A stretch of 64,000 nucleotides of DNA, from contig DBZL01000028.1 in the NCBI GenBank assembly GCA_002311745.1, positions 1 through 64,000 on the forward strand, read 5' to 3'. How positions within the stretch are numbered: the stretch's first letter is position 1; each line of letters begins with the position of its first letter. Shown here piece after piece: positions 49,161 through 58,200 of this stretch. Origin of the DNA: Phycisphaerales bacterium UBA1161. GTDB taxonomy: Bacteria; Planctomycetota; Phycisphaerae; Tepidisphaerales; Tepidisphaeraceae. A program made the position numbers and the translations under genes. The notes beneath the pieces are model-generated. The model was not told the DNA's origin. It did no database searches and was given only the letters and a program-made list of their open reading frames with translations.

Positions 49161-49716
49161 ACTGCTGCGTTATGTGGTTCGGGTCGTCGAGGATATGCGT
49201 CTGCGCTACTTCGTGACCGGCTCAACGGCGACCATCTTTTACGGCGAGCCGCGATTTACCAATGACATCGATGTCGTAATCGAATTGCCGGAGGAGCGGA
49301 TCACCGACTTTTGTCGCCAGTTCCCGGAGGGGGATTTTTACGTGAGTGAAGCGGCCGCTCATGATGCCGTACGCAGGAACGGACAATTCAACATCATTCA
49401 CCCGGCCTCCGGGCTGAAAGTGGATGTGATCGTGCCGGCATCAAGCCCTTTCAACCAGTCGCGTTTTGCCCGAATCCGACGGGTCCATGCCGGAAAAGAT
49501 TTTGAGGCGTTCTTCGCTTCGCCGGAGGATGCGATCATCAAGAAGATGGAATATTACCGCCAAGGCGGCTCGGAAAAGCATCTTCGGGACATCACGGGGA
49601 TCCTCAAGACCAGTCCAGAACAGATCGACACGGCGTATATCGCGCGTTGGGTCCAAACGATGGGATTGGATGATATCTGGACCGCGATCCAAGAACGAAC
49701 GGCCGGCTCGGGGTAA
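49147..49716 (+). CDS. Nucleotidyltransferase (AbiEii/DUF6036-like)
   Basis: A 189-residue polymerase-beta-fold nucleotidyltransferase. The core is FVTGSTATIFYGEPRFTNDI, then DVVIEL: GS at 24-25 and D40-x-D42 bind metal and nucleotide. LKVDVIVPASSPF supplies the third acidic residue, and PEDAIIKKMEYYRQGG is the conserved C-terminal segment. Such enzymes include AbiEii-type toxins that modify tRNA. ATG at 49147 overlaps the upstream partner. Role inferred from family. Confidence 0.8.
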   Translation: MEQSELLRYVVRVVEDMRLRYFVTGSTATIFYGEPRFTNDIDVVIELPEERITDFCRQFPEGDFYVSEAAAHDAVRRNGQFNIIHPASGLKVDVIVPASSPFNQSRFARIRRVHAGKDFEAFFASPEDAIIKKMEYYRQGGSEKHLRDITGILKTSPEQIDTAYIARWVQTMGLDDIWTAIQERTAGSG

Positions 49717-49731
49717 ATCGGAGATCGGATC

Positions 49732-50643
49732 ATGAAGGAAGCCAAAGTCAAAAAGCTTTCGCCGATCAAGTGGGTCGCGGGATTCTTGGTGTTTATCGCC
49801 GTGATGGTGGGCTCGATATGGCTGGGGTCTTCGTTGGCCGGCCATCGCCAGGGCGGCGCCGCGCCGGTTGCATCGGCTCCGGAGTCGGGGATCGCATTCT
49901 GGTTTTTCGGCGCCGCGCTGATCGTCTTGGCGGCGATCGTTTACGCGGTTGTGCTGGTGACGGACTGCTTCACCTTCGACTTTCAGCGGCCGTTCTTCAA
50001 AAACTTCGGCGTAAAACTGTGGACGGCGAACCTCATCATGATGCTGCTGCTGGCAGGAGGGATCGCGTTGATCGCGGCGCCGGCCGTCGCCAGGATGCTG
50101 AGCGGCTTTCTCCCCCAGACGGTGCTTTTCCCCATTTCATTTTTCGGGCCGTTCATCGCGGCGCAGTTTCTGCTGATCTGGTTCACCATCTGGGCTCCGT
50201 TGGAAATCCAAGTGATACGTCGGCGGTTGAAGGCCATGGGCCTGAGCGATCAGCAATTGGCCGGGGGGATGTACGTGGGTATCTCGGATCCGGGCAAGAC
50301 GAGCCTGCGGAAATTTGGATTGATCGAGGAGGATTTGGGGATGCTGTGGCTGGCGCCGGATCAACTGGTTTATTACGGCGACGCGTCTTCCTTTTCCGCC
50401 ACGCGCCAGGAGCTGATCCAGATCGAGAGGAAGGCGGATGCGGGGAACACCTCGGCTTATTTCGGGGCGGTGCATGTCATTGCGCATTTCCAACATGCCG
50501 ACGGGACGCGGCGGCGCATCCGTTTCCACACCGAAGGCAACTGGACGATGACGGCCAAGGCCAGGTCCTTGAACCGCCTGGCCGAGCGGATCGAAGCCTG
50601 GCGTCTGTCAGAACAGTGGAGCAGCAGAACCGTCGAGAAGTAG
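49732..50643 (+). CDS. Hypothetical membrane protein
   Basis: A 303-residue protein with four hydrophobic segments (WVAGFLVFIAVMVGSIWLG; AFWFFGAALIVLAAIVYAVV; LIMMLLLAGGIALIAAPAV; GPFIAAQFLLIWFTIWAPL) and a cytosolic C-terminal domain with a PH-like pattern of strands (LGMLWLAPDQLVYYGDASSF; RRRIRFHTEGNWTM). Family not recognised. It lies 15 bases after the nucleotidyltransferase stop and 50 bases before yraN. Confidence 0.68.
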   Translation: MKEAKVKKLSPIKWVAGFLVFIAVMVGSIWLGSSLAGHRQGGAAPVASAPESGIAFWFFGAALIVLAAIVYAVVLVTDCFTFDFQRPFFKNFGVKLWTANLIMMLLLAGGIALIAAPAVARMLSGFLPQTVLFPISFFGPFIAAQFLLIWFTIWAPLEIQVIRRRLKAMGLSDQQLAGGMYVGISDPGKTSLRKFGLIEEDLGMLWLAPDQLVYYGDASSFSATRQELIQIERKADAGNTSAYFGAVHVIAHFQHADGTRRRIRFHTEGNWTMTAKARSLNRLAERIEAWRLSEQWSSRTVEK

Positions 50644-50692
50644 AGCGGGGGACCTTTGCGGCCGGCAGCGGGGATGGGGATAATCCTGGGAC

Positions 50693-51094
50693 ATGTGGGA
50701 CTGGGTGAAGAAGTGGTTGGCGGCTCGGCGGCGGGCAAGCGACCCCCTGGGGCAGCGCGGCGAAAACTTGGCGGCGAGCTTCCTGCGCAATCAGGGATTC
50801 AAAATCATCGCGCGCAACTTCCGCTGCGAGCTGGGGGAAGTGGACATCATCGCCCGCGACGGAGCGACGCTGGTGTTCGTGGAAGTCAAGACGCGCGCCT
50901 ACGACGATCCGACGCCGGAGGAACAGATCAACGCGCAAAAACGGCATCAGTTGACGAAGGCGGCGCGGCTGTATCTCTCGCGCTACGGCCCGCATCAGCC
51001 GCCGGCGCGGTTTGACGTGGTGGCGATCGTGTGGCCGCGCGGACGCGAAGCGCAGATTCGCCATACGCCCAACGCGTTCGAAGCGACGTTCTAA
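50693..51094 (+). CDS. yraN: YraN/UPF0102-family protein
   Basis: A 133-residue protein of the YraN family, with a restriction-endonuclease-like fold. GQRGENLAASFLRNQGFKII, then RNFRCELGEVDIIARDG and LVFVEVKTR are the conserved segments; E, D, E and K of the nuclease-type site are all present (GEVDII and FVEVKT). It is often near trmD/rplS, as here. Function unproven. Confidence 0.9.
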   Translation: MWDWVKKWLAARRRASDPLGQRGENLAASFLRNQGFKIIARNFRCELGEVDIIARDGATLVFVEVKTRAYDDPTPEEQINAQKRHQLTKAARLYLSRYGPHQPPARFDVVAIVWPRGREAQIRHTPNAFEATF

Positions 51095-51109
51095 CGTTCA
51101 CGCGAGCCG

Positions 51110-51874
51110 ATGATCGACACGCATTGCCATCTGACCGATCCGCGTTTGGCGGGGCAGCTTGAAGCAGTGCTGGCCCGCGCAGCGGCGGCGGGGGTCAGCG
51201 GGATGGTCACCATCGGCACGCATGCGGCGGATTGGGATGCGGCGTTGGCCGTGACGGCCGGGCGGAGCGGCGTCCGCTGCGCCCTGGGAGTGCATCCGAA
51301 CTATTGCCACGAGGCCGAGTTGGCGGACCTGGCGAAGCTGCCGGAGCTGCAGAAGAATCCCGCCGTCGTGGCCCTGGGCGAGATGGGGCTGGATTATCAT
51401 CACGATTTTGCGCCGCGACAAAGGCAGGCCAAGTTCTTTGAAGCGCAGTTGCAACTGGCCCAGGAGCTGGATCGGCCGGTGGTCATTCATTGCCGCGAGG
51501 CGGTGGCCGACTGCCTGGCGATGCTGCGAGTCGTCCCCAGGGTGACGGCGGTGTTTCACTGTTTTACCGGAAGCGAGGCCGAGGCGCGGGACGTTTTTGA
51601 CGCCGGTCACCTGATCGGGTTCACGGGAGTGGTGACGTTCCGCAATGGGCAGGAACTGCGCCGCATCGCGGCCTGGGCGCCGGCGGATCGGATCCTGGTG
51701 GAGACCGATGCGCCGTACCTCAGCCCCGAACCGATGCGAAAACAGAAGATCAACGAGCCGGCGCTGGTGGTGCACACGGCGGCCGCGGTGGCGGCGGCAC
51801 GCGGGATGGATCTGGCGGGGCTGGATGCGCTGACGACGGGCAATGCGATGCGGTTTTATCGGTGGGGGGAGTGA
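51110..51874 (+). CDS. tatD: TatD-family metal-dependent hydrolase
   Basis: A 254-residue TatD DNase-like TIM barrel. Metal ligands are DTHCHLTD (3-10), GEMGLDYHHDFAPRQRQ (about 92-108), VIHCRE (about 124-129), FHCFTGS (about 147-153) and ETDAPYLSPEP (about 201-211). It is a 3'-5' exonuclease in known relatives. ATG at 51110, 15 bases after yraN. Confidence 0.92.
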   Translation: MIDTHCHLTDPRLAGQLEAVLARAAAAGVSGMVTIGTHAADWDAALAVTAGRSGVRCALGVHPNYCHEAELADLAKLPELQKNPAVVALGEMGLDYHHDFAPRQRQAKFFEAQLQLAQELDRPVVIHCREAVADCLAMLRVVPRVTAVFHCFTGSEAEARDVFDAGHLIGFTGVVTFRNGQELRRIAAWAPADRILVETDAPYLSPEPMRKQKINEPALVVHTAAAVAAARGMDLAGLDALTTGNAMRFYRWGE

Positions 51875-51880
51875 ACCCCT

Positions 51881-51928
51881 GAACCCGCGGTGCTTCGCAC
51901 CGCCGCTAAATCGTGCGCCTTGCGGCGC
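51881..51928. repeat. GAACCCGCGGTGC palindrome plus second hairpin
   Basis: The segment 51881-51912 folds as GCGGTGC-TTC-GCACCGC and is followed by GTGCGCC-TTGC-GGCGCAC (51914-51931). The first part occurs inverted at 58194-58225 with one change. It lies in the convergent space between tatD and fliS and could act as a bidirectional terminator. Confidence 0.75.
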
Positions 51929-51932
51929 ACGG

Positions 51933-52391
51933 TCAGCTCTGCAGGCTGATGGTGGCTTCCATGCGCGAATCCGGCAGGGGCACGTCGATTTTCTGCGCGG
52001 CGATGCCGGCCTTCTGTTTGGCCAGCTTGTCCATCAGCATCACCCAGGTTTCGCGCTGGAATCGCAGGACATTGATCGCCTCGTCCAGGGGCTCGATCTT
52101 GTGATTGATGTTGGCCTCGACGAGCTTGCGATAGGCGTAGCTGTAGAGCGCGGCCAGCTTGGGACACAAATCCGGGGCGATTTCGTGCTTGAGGGTGCAG
52201 AGCAGCTCGTTGACGATTTTCTGGGTGCGGGTGATCAGTAGAAAGCTCTGCTCGTAGTTTTGGCTGTTCAAGGCGACGCGGGCCTGCTCGCCAAAGCGGA
52301 GGGCGCCGTCGAAGAGCATGAGCTGGAGCTGCTCGGGCGTGGCGGTCAGGACCTTGGTGCGGAGATAATTTTGTGCGGCCTGCGGATTCAT
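51933..52391 (-). CDS. fliS: Flagellar export chaperone FliS
   Basis: A 152-residue FliS, which binds the flagellin C-terminus before export. Typical parts are AAQNYLRTKVLTATPEQLQL, then MLFDGALRF, NELLCTLKHEIAPDLCPKL and LYSYAYRKLVEANI. A C-terminal extension of about 25 residues (LPDSRMEATISLQS) is unusual. It lies 119 bases downstream of fliD, the common order. Confidence 0.9.
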   Translation of the reverse strand: MNPQAAQNYLRTKVLTATPEQLQLMLFDGALRFGEQARVALNSQNYEQSFLLITRTQKIVNELLCTLKHEIAPDLCPKLAALYSYAYRKLVEANINHKIEPLDEAINVLRFQRETWVMLMDKLAKQKAGIAAQKIDVPLPDSRMEATISLQS

Positions 52392-52510
52392 CGCCTGATT
52401 TGAATGACCTTGCGGTCAATACGAATATCGGCCTGGGGAGCAAAGGTAATTGAGCCTACAGATTAAAATAGCCGCCCAGCGCAAGAACTGCCGGTTGACG
52501 ACCCACGGGA

Positions 52511-55285
52511 TCAGGCGGCGGTCGAGGAGGAGGCGGAAGAGGAAGAGGAAGAGGAGGTGCCGGAGGTCGAGGTGGTGGTCGTTTTAGCGTTGTTGAAGGC
52601 ATTCAGGATTGACTGCTGGCTTTGCAGTTGCGCCAGCGTGGTTTCCATGTTGGCAAACTGCGTCTCCAACTGGGTGCGCTTTTCGGCCAGGATGGCGTTG
52701 AGTTCGGTGATCCTGTTTTGGTACCCCTGCACGCGCGTGTCGATGGACTGGTTTTGGAGGGTGATGACGCCGTTGACGGGATCGGTCAATTTGTCCACGG
52801 CGTTGGAGAGGACGTTGCCCAGGCCGGTGGTGGCCTGGGTGAACAGTTTCTGCACGGCCGTCGGATCGTTGGCGAAGGCTTCGTCGAACTTGCTCTGATC
52901 GAAGTTGAGGGTCGGCGAGCTGGTGCTGGCGTCGGCGTTGATGGTGATGCCGATGTCGGCGAAGGTCTTGTACTGGCCCGCGCCCTGTACGACGGTGTTG
53001 AGCACGTCGTACATCGACTGGGAAATCTGTTGGGCGGTGGCATCGCCCAGCAGGACGGCGCCGGCGTTGGTGGTGGTGTCGAATTTCGTGTCGGTATCGA
53101 TTTTGCCCACCAGGGAATTGAAATCAGTCACGAAGCTCTGGAGCTGCGTAACGACGCCGCTGGGGTCCGAAGTGACGCTCAGGGTGACGGGGCTGCTGCT
53201 GGCGCCGGCGAGGTTGATGGTGACGCCCTTGATCACGTTGGCGAGCTGATTTTTGCTGGAGGTGAGCAGCAGGGGCTGATTGCCGTCGCTGCCGCCCATG
53301 AAGACGGCGGCATCCTGGGCGTCGACCAGGTTGCGCACGTTGAGGCCGGTGGCGCCGGTGTCGATGAGCACGCGGCCGGCGGCGCCGGAATTGGTCGCCG
53401 TCAGCGACAGCCGATAGGGCGTGGCGCCGGTGCCGTCGTTGATGATGCTGGCCGTCACGCCAAAGCCGAGCTGGTTGATCTTGGTCTGCAGGGTGGAGAG
53501 CGTGTCGGTGCTGGTGACGGTGATGGTTTTCTGCATGGCCCCGTCGATGGTGGTGCCTGTGGCGGTGCCGGCGATGTTCAAATCGGCGGCGGTGGTTCCG
53601 CCCAGGTCGGTGACCTTGAGCTTGTTGGCGCCGCCGGCGGTATCGGTCAGGAGCAGGCCGTTGCCGTTGGCGTTGATCGACGCGGTCACGCCGATGTTCT
53701 TGGCGTTGATCAGGCGGATGACGTCGCCCAGGGTGTTAAACGTGCCGGCGCCCAGATCGACGGTGGCGGTGGCGCCGGCGGAGTTGGTGATCTTGAATTG
53801 CCCCAGCGAGACCGGATTGCCGGCGTTGTACGTGCTGAGCAGCGAGTTTTGGGAAACGTATTGATGTTGCAGATTGGCGCCGTCGACGGTTGGCGTGGAG
53901 GTGTCGAAGGTTCCGGCGATGCCCAGGTCGGCGGCGGTGGTGGAACTGACGTCGCCGATGACGAGGTTTCCGCTGCCGCCGCTGGAATCCTGGATTTGCA
54001 GGCCCGTCCCCGAAGCGTTCAGCGACGCGGTGACCTGCACGCCATCGGTATTGTTGTTGATGGCATTGAGGATATCACTGAAGGAGGTGGTGCCGGACAG
54101 ATTGATGGTCCCGGAGTGCCCCGCGCGGTCGGTGATGGAGATGGTCCCCAGGGCCAGGCCGGACCCGCCTTGGAGCGAGGTGACGAGCACGGAATCCAAA
54201 CCGGCGATGAGGTCGCGGCCGGTGATGGTGTTGCCGCTGGCGGCGCCCAGGCCGAGGTCGGCCGCCGCTTGCGAGTTGTTCTGCGCGGTGATGGTGAACG
54301 ATCCACTGCCGCCGCTGGTGTCGCTCAGGCGGATGGAGGCGTTGTCCGGTGCGATGCTGGCCTTGAGCTTGGATCCGCCGGCGGTGTTGATGATGTTGAG
54401 CAAATCGCCGACGGTCTTGGCGCCGGCCAGGGAGACGTTGATCTGCGTGCCGTCGCTGACGGTGACGGTGAAATCGTTCTGGCCGGCGGTGGTGGTGCGG
54501 ATGCCGTTGCCGTCGTTGAGCTGCGACACGGCGGTGGCGGTGGAGAGGTAATTGATGCTGGTGCCGGTGAGGGTATTGGAGGCGACGCTGGAGACGATGC
54601 CCAGGTCCTTGGCCGCGGTGCCTCCGCTGAGGTCTTGCACGATCAGATTACTGGTGGTTTTGCCGGTCTGGTCGGTGAGGACCAATCCATGGTCGGTCAC
54701 GGCGGCGTGCACGCTGATACCCAGGGCGGTGTTGATTTTGTTGACCACGTCGTCGAGGGTGACGGCGTCGGAGGTGTCGATAGTTGCCGAGTTGCCGCTG
54801 CGGTCGGTGATGCGGAACTGGCCGCGGCTGACGCCGGCGCCGCCGTTGAGCTGCGACAGGGCCGTTTCGCTGGAGGCTTCTCCGCCGCCCTGTTCCAGCG
54901 TGATCGTGCCGGCGCCGACCAGGGCGTTGGAGGAGTCGGCAAACCCCTCGCTGATGCTCTGTTGGGTGGTGACCGTGCGCGAGACCTGGAACTGATAAGT
55001 TCCGACGGCCGCGTCCGTGCCGGTGGTGGCGGTCAGGACGGAGGTATCGCTGCTGCTGGCGGTGCTGCTCTTGAAGGTCTGCGGCAGGGCCAGCGCGTTC
55101 CCGACGGTCTGGATCGAGCTAAGCTGCGTTTCCAGGTCCTGATAGGCCGTCTTGACGGCCTGGGCGGAACTAATCTCGGTATTGAGGAGAGTGACCGGTT
55201 CGGAATCGATGGCGATCAACTCGTCGATGATCTGGCCGGTGTTGATGCCGCTGATGAGTCCGATGCTGGAAGTGATCTGGGCCAC
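52511..55285 (-). CDS. fliD: Flagellar hook-associated protein 2 (filament cap), extended
   Basis: A 924-residue FliD, about twice the usual 450-550. The N-terminal domain starts ITSSIGLISGINTGQIIDEL and the C-terminal domain has LQSFVTDFNSLVGKID, DVLNTVVQGAGQY and a coiled-coil end (RITELNAILAEKRTQLETQF). Between them are about five to six repeats of the flagellin_IN type (for example ISITDRAGHSGTINLSGTTS and FKITNSAGATATVDLGAGTF). GTG at 55285 is preferred because the family starts there; the longer frame reads into a spacer. A poly-Ser/Thr tail ends the protein. Confidence 0.9.
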   Translation of the reverse strand: MAQITSSIGLISGINTGQIIDELIAIDSEPVTLLNTEISSAQAVKTAYQDLETQLSSIQTVGNALALPQTFKSSTASSSDTSVLTATTGTDAAVGTYQFQVSRTVTTQQSISEGFADSSNALVGAGTITLEQGGGEASSETALSQLNGGAGVSRGQFRITDRSGNSATIDTSDAVTLDDVVNKINTALGISVHAAVTDHGLVLTDQTGKTTSNLIVQDLSGGTAAKDLGIVSSVASNTLTGTSINYLSTATAVSQLNDGNGIRTTTAGQNDFTVTVSDGTQINVSLAGAKTVGDLLNIINTAGGSKLKASIAPDNASIRLSDTSGGSGSFTITAQNNSQAAADLGLGAASGNTITGRDLIAGLDSVLVTSLQGGSGLALGTISITDRAGHSGTINLSGTTSFSDILNAINNNTDGVQVTASLNASGTGLQIQDSSGGSGNLVIGDVSSTTAADLGIAGTFDTSTPTVDGANLQHQYVSQNSLLSTYNAGNPVSLGQFKITNSAGATATVDLGAGTFNTLGDVIRLINAKNIGVTASINANGNGLLLTDTAGGANKLKVTDLGGTTAADLNIAGTATGTTIDGAMQKTITVTSTDTLSTLQTKINQLGFGVTASIINDGTGATPYRLSLTATNSGAAGRVLIDTGATGLNVRNLVDAQDAAVFMGGSDGNQPLLLTSSKNQLANVIKGVTINLAGASSSPVTLSVTSDPSGVVTQLQSFVTDFNSLVGKIDTDTKFDTTTNAGAVLLGDATAQQISQSMYDVLNTVVQGAGQYKTFADIGITINADASTSSPTLNFDQSKFDEAFANDPTAVQKLFTQATTGLGNVLSNAVDKLTDPVNGVITLQNQSIDTRVQGYQNRITELNAILAEKRTQLETQFANMETTLAQLQSQQSILNAFNNAKTTTTSTSGTSSSSSSSASSSTAA

Positions 55286-55338
55286 AGTGAGTTTTATCGT
55301 TCCAAATGCTGCCGCTTCATTGCTTAAGCCGCAGCGGG

Positions 55339-55587
55339 TTAATCGTCTAACACGCTGCCGCGGTACAAGAGAGACCAATCATGATTATTGGGGTCGGCGA
55401 TGGCGGCTTCGAGGGCCCGGAGATCGGCGGCCATGCGTTCGACGGCGCGTGCGTCGGCGGCCAGACGGTCGCTGGTCCAACGGTCCACGAAAAACGCACA
55501 CGCCAGGCGTACCATGCGCAGGCGATGCGCCGTCGCCAGCCATTGGGGCCGGGGGTCCTGTGACAGCTTGGCAAAGCGGCCGCCCAT
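55339..55587 (-). CDS. Small hypothetical protein upstream of fliD
   Basis: 82 residues: WLATAHRLRMVRLACAFFVD, then DRLAADARAVERMAADLRAL, EAAIADPNNHDWSLLYRGS. Helical with good amphipathicity and no low complexity. It ends 54 bases before the fliD start on the same strand, so co-expression with flagellar genes is likely. Could be a chaperone-like or FlgN/FliT-type protein by position only. The alternative is a chance frame in GC-rich DNA. Confidence 0.5.
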   Translation of the reverse strand: MGGRFAKLSQDPRPQWLATAHRLRMVRLACAFFVDRWTSDRLAADARAVERMAADLRALEAAIADPNNHDWSLLYRGSVLDD

Positions 55588-55717
55588 GTGGCGATTTATC
55601 GGAACTTACCCGCCGCGAAGTTCAGAAAAAGGCCGCTTTGGCTGTGGTCCCGGTTACCGTGCCCAGGGGCAAGGGGGTGTTGAAAAGGGGGCCGGCGCTG
55701 CGGTAGGGTGTCGGTTT

Positions 55718-56506
55718 ATGCGAGGCGACGCCCGGGCAGCCGAACAGTTGCGGCCGATCACGATCACCCGGCAATTCACCCAAACGCCGGCGGGGTCCGT
55801 GCTTTGGCAGCAGGGACAAACCCTTGTGCTGTGCACGGTGTCGATCACCGCCGAGTTGCCGCCGTGGTTCAAGGAGGATCGGCCCGGCGGCTGGGTGACG
55901 GCGGAATACGTGATGCACCCGGCATCCACGCCGCAGCGCAAGGCCTGGCCCAAGATCGGGCATACGGATTCGCGCGGCACGGAAATCCAGCGGCTGATCG
56001 GGCGATGCCTGCGCGCGGTGGTCGACCTGAGCCGGCTCGGTCCGCACACCCTGGCGGTGGATTGCCAGGTTTTGCAGGCCGACGGCGGGACGCGCACGGC
56101 GTGCATCTGCGCGGCATACGTGGCGCTGCGCGACGCGCTGGCGAAACTGCCGCCGGAGTTTCCCCCGCCGCACGGCAAACCAACGACCGACCGCAACGGT
56201 CTGGTCCTGCCGCGTTACGATCCGGCGTTTTACAATCCCGCCGCCGCGCTGGTCGACCAGGTCGCCGCCGTCAGCGTCGCAGTCGTGGATGGGGAGCTTC
56301 GGCTCGACCCGGATTACGCCCAAGACTCGGCGGCGGAAGTGGATCTGAACGTCGCGGCCACGGCGGGGGGACGGCTGGTGGAAGTGCAAGGCTCGGCCGA
56401 GAGCGGGCGGGGCTTCGACCGCGATCAGCTCAACCGCATGATCGATCTGGCCCTGGCCGGATGCGCCAACATCATGGATCAGCAGCGGCGCTGCCTGCTA
56501 TCATAG
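55718..56506 (+). CDS. rph: Ribonuclease PH
   Basis: A 262-residue RNase PH, phosphorolytic 3' exoribonuclease for tRNA ends. QLRPITITRQFTQTPAGSVL at 11-30, TAEYVMHPASTPQRK, the phosphate-binding GTEIQRLIGRCLRAVVD, DCQVLQADGGTRTACICAAY and GRLVEVQGSAESGRGF are conserved. ATG at 55718 is preferred because the protein normally begins just before RPI. It is followed by a lipoprotein gene and rdgB; rph-rdgB neighbourhood is common. Confidence 0.93.
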   Translation: MRGDARAAEQLRPITITRQFTQTPAGSVLWQQGQTLVLCTVSITAELPPWFKEDRPGGWVTAEYVMHPASTPQRKAWPKIGHTDSRGTEIQRLIGRCLRAVVDLSRLGPHTLAVDCQVLQADGGTRTACICAAYVALRDALAKLPPEFPPPHGKPTTDRNGLVLPRYDPAFYNPAAALVDQVAAVSVAVVDGELRLDPDYAQDSAAEVDLNVAATAGGRLVEVQGSAESGRGFDRDQLNRMIDLALAGCANIMDQQRRCLLS

Positions 56507-56523
56507 AAGACGGTTGGGCGACC

Positions 56524-57564
56524 ATGTGGAGCGGTGTCATGAAATCGGTGGCACAGGTGGCGATGCTTGGGGCGGTGCTGTGGCTGGCCGCCTGCGCGGC
56601 CCAGCATCGGCCCGGTCCCACGGCGGCCGGTCCGGCGTCGGACGCGGGGGCGATGGCGGCGCCGACGGCCGCGGACGCAGCGGTGGACGCGCCCGCCGTG
56701 CCGCCGGAAGGGGCGATGTACACCCTCTTGTGCCTCTCGTTCACCGGGCCCGATCACATCGCTGATGCCACACGCATTAAACAGCAGCTCATCCAGCAGA
56801 CGCAGCTGAAGGACTGGTACGTCGTTCACAGCCAAACCCAGAGCGACCTGTATTACGGCTACTACAAGACGCACGAGGACGTCACCCAAACCGAGGAATA
56901 TGCTCGGGCTCACGCGGAGCAGGCGAAGATCGCGTCGCTGCACAACGACCAGGGGGAGAAGCTGTTTCCGATGGTGGTGTTCGTGCCGATCAACCTGCCC
57001 GATCCGCCGGCGCCCAAGGAGTGGGAGCTGTCGCGTAACCCGGGGTATTGGACGTTGCAGATCGCGATCTATCGGGACAGCCCGCGGCGCAAGCAGGCGG
57101 CGGTGGATGCGGTGCGGGATGCCCGTGCCCGCGGCATCGAGGCGTATTACCAGCACGGGCCGGCCGCCAGCGGCGTGTTCATCGGCTCCTGGCCCAAGGA
57201 GGCCGCCCACCAAAACGACGCGTCGACCCCGACGCAAGATCCGAACCAGCCTCTGCTGATTCTGTCCAATCCCATTGCGGGCATCGAGGACAAGGATGTT
57301 TACACCCAGGACGGACGGAAAGTGAAAGTGGTGATCGCCACCCTGGAAGTGTCGGACCCGACGCTGAAATCGGCAATGGCTCAGTATCCGTACACGTACG
57401 TCAACGGGGAGGTGATGGGCCGCACCACGCGGGACGGCAAGGTCATTCCCTACCCTTCGTGCCTGATCCCGGTGCCGCACGACGATAATCCCGACCAGCA
57501 ACCGGCGCTTCCCGGTGGCGACGTGCCGGCGCCGGCGGAGTCCGGCCCGGACGGGTCGCGGTAG
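56524..57564 (+). CDS. Predicted lipoprotein
   Basis: 346 residues. The N-terminus (VAQVAMLGAVLWLAACAAQ) has a lipobox with C24, then an Ala/Pro-rich linker to about 65. The body has MYTLLCLSFTGPDHIADATR, then QLIQQTQLKDWYVVHSQTQS, which resembles a SPOR-like strand/helix pattern repeated at YWTLQIAIYRDSPRRKQAAV. SPOR domains bind denuded peptidoglycan; the match is structural only. ATG at 56524 or 56539. Between rph and rdgB; its link to RNA processing is unclear. Confidence 0.75.
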   Translation: MWSGVMKSVAQVAMLGAVLWLAACAAQHRPGPTAAGPASDAGAMAAPTAADAAVDAPAVPPEGAMYTLLCLSFTGPDHIADATRIKQQLIQQTQLKDWYVVHSQTQSDLYYGYYKTHEDVTQTEEYARAHAEQAKIASLHNDQGEKLFPMVVFVPINLPDPPAPKEWELSRNPGYWTLQIAIYRDSPRRKQAAVDAVRDARARGIEAYYQHGPAASGVFIGSWPKEAAHQNDASTPTQDPNQPLLILSNPIAGIEDKDVYTQDGRKVKVVIATLEVSDPTLKSAMAQYPYTYVNGEVMGRTTRDGKVIPYPSCLIPVPHDDNPDQQPALPGGDVPAPAESGPDGSR

Positions 57565-57576
57565 ATGGGGAGCGCG

Positions 57577-58200
57577 ATGCGCTTACTGATCGCCAGCACA
57601 AACCCGGGCAAGATACGCGAGTTTGGGCAGATGCTCGGCGGGGCGGGGATCGAATTCACCGACCTGACCCAACAAAGCCAACTTCCGCCGGTGCAGGAGA
57701 CCGGCAAAACATTCCGCGAAAACGCCTGCCTGAAAGCCGCCGCCTACGCCAAACAGTTGAATCTTTGGGCGCTGGCCGATGACAGCGGACTGGCGGTGGA
57801 TGCGTTGGCCGGCCAACCGGGCGTTCACTCCGCCCGCTGGGCGGAAATGCATGGGGCCGGGCGCGGCGACGCGGACAATAACGCCCTCCTCTTGCGCCAG
57901 CTTGCCGATGTTCCCGATGGGCAGCGCACCGCGCGATTCGTCTGCGAGCTGGCCCTGGCCGAGCCGGGGGGAAAGGTGGTGCTGACCGCCGGCGACAGCG
58001 TCGAGGGAAAAATCCTTCGCCAGGAGCGCGGGCACAACGGCTTTGGCTACGATCCGCTGTTCTTCGTGGAAGGCTTGGGCAAGACCACGGCCCAACTGGC
58101 GCCGCAGCAGAAACATCAGATCAGCCATCGGGGCAAGGCCTTGCTGCGCATGCGGCTGCTGCTGGAGCGATCGGGGTTGCTCCCGCGCAGCGGGATTTAG
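57577..58200 (+). CDS. rdgB: Non-canonical purine NTP pyrophosphatase (RdgB/HAM1)
   Basis: A 207-residue ITPase that removes ITP and XTP from the nucleotide pool. IASTNPGKIREFGQML (5-20), ETGKTFRENACLKAAAYAKQ, ADDSGLAVDALAGQPGVHSA and HNGFGYDPLFFVEGLGKTTA are diagnostic, as is the closing KHQISHRGKAL. ATG at 57577 follows GGGAGC; ATG at 57565 is also in frame. The last two codons and stop overlap a repeated palindrome (58194-58225). Confidence 0.95.
   Translation: MRLLIASTNPGKIREFGQMLGGAGIEFTDLTQQSQLPPVQETGKTFRENACLKAAAYAKQLNLWALADDSGLAVDALAGQPGVHSARWAEMHGAGRGDADNNALLLRQLADVPDGQRTARFVCELALAEPGGKVVLTAGDSVEGKILRQERGHNGFGYDPLFFVEGLGKTTAQLAPQQKHQISHRGKALLRMRLLLERSGLLPRSGI

Noticed and set aside
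52622..55327. A 901-codon open frame on the plus strand across fliD
   Set aside because: It is antisense to a clear FliD with conserved ends and repeats. The translation is Gly/Ala/Val/Asp-rich without domains, the usual shadow of a GC-rich repetitive gene.
55708..56523. N-terminal extension of the lipoprotein frame through rph
   Set aside because: RNase PH is unambiguous in another frame. The lipoprotein signal peptide starts at 56524 or 56539, so the upstream part of that frame is chance.
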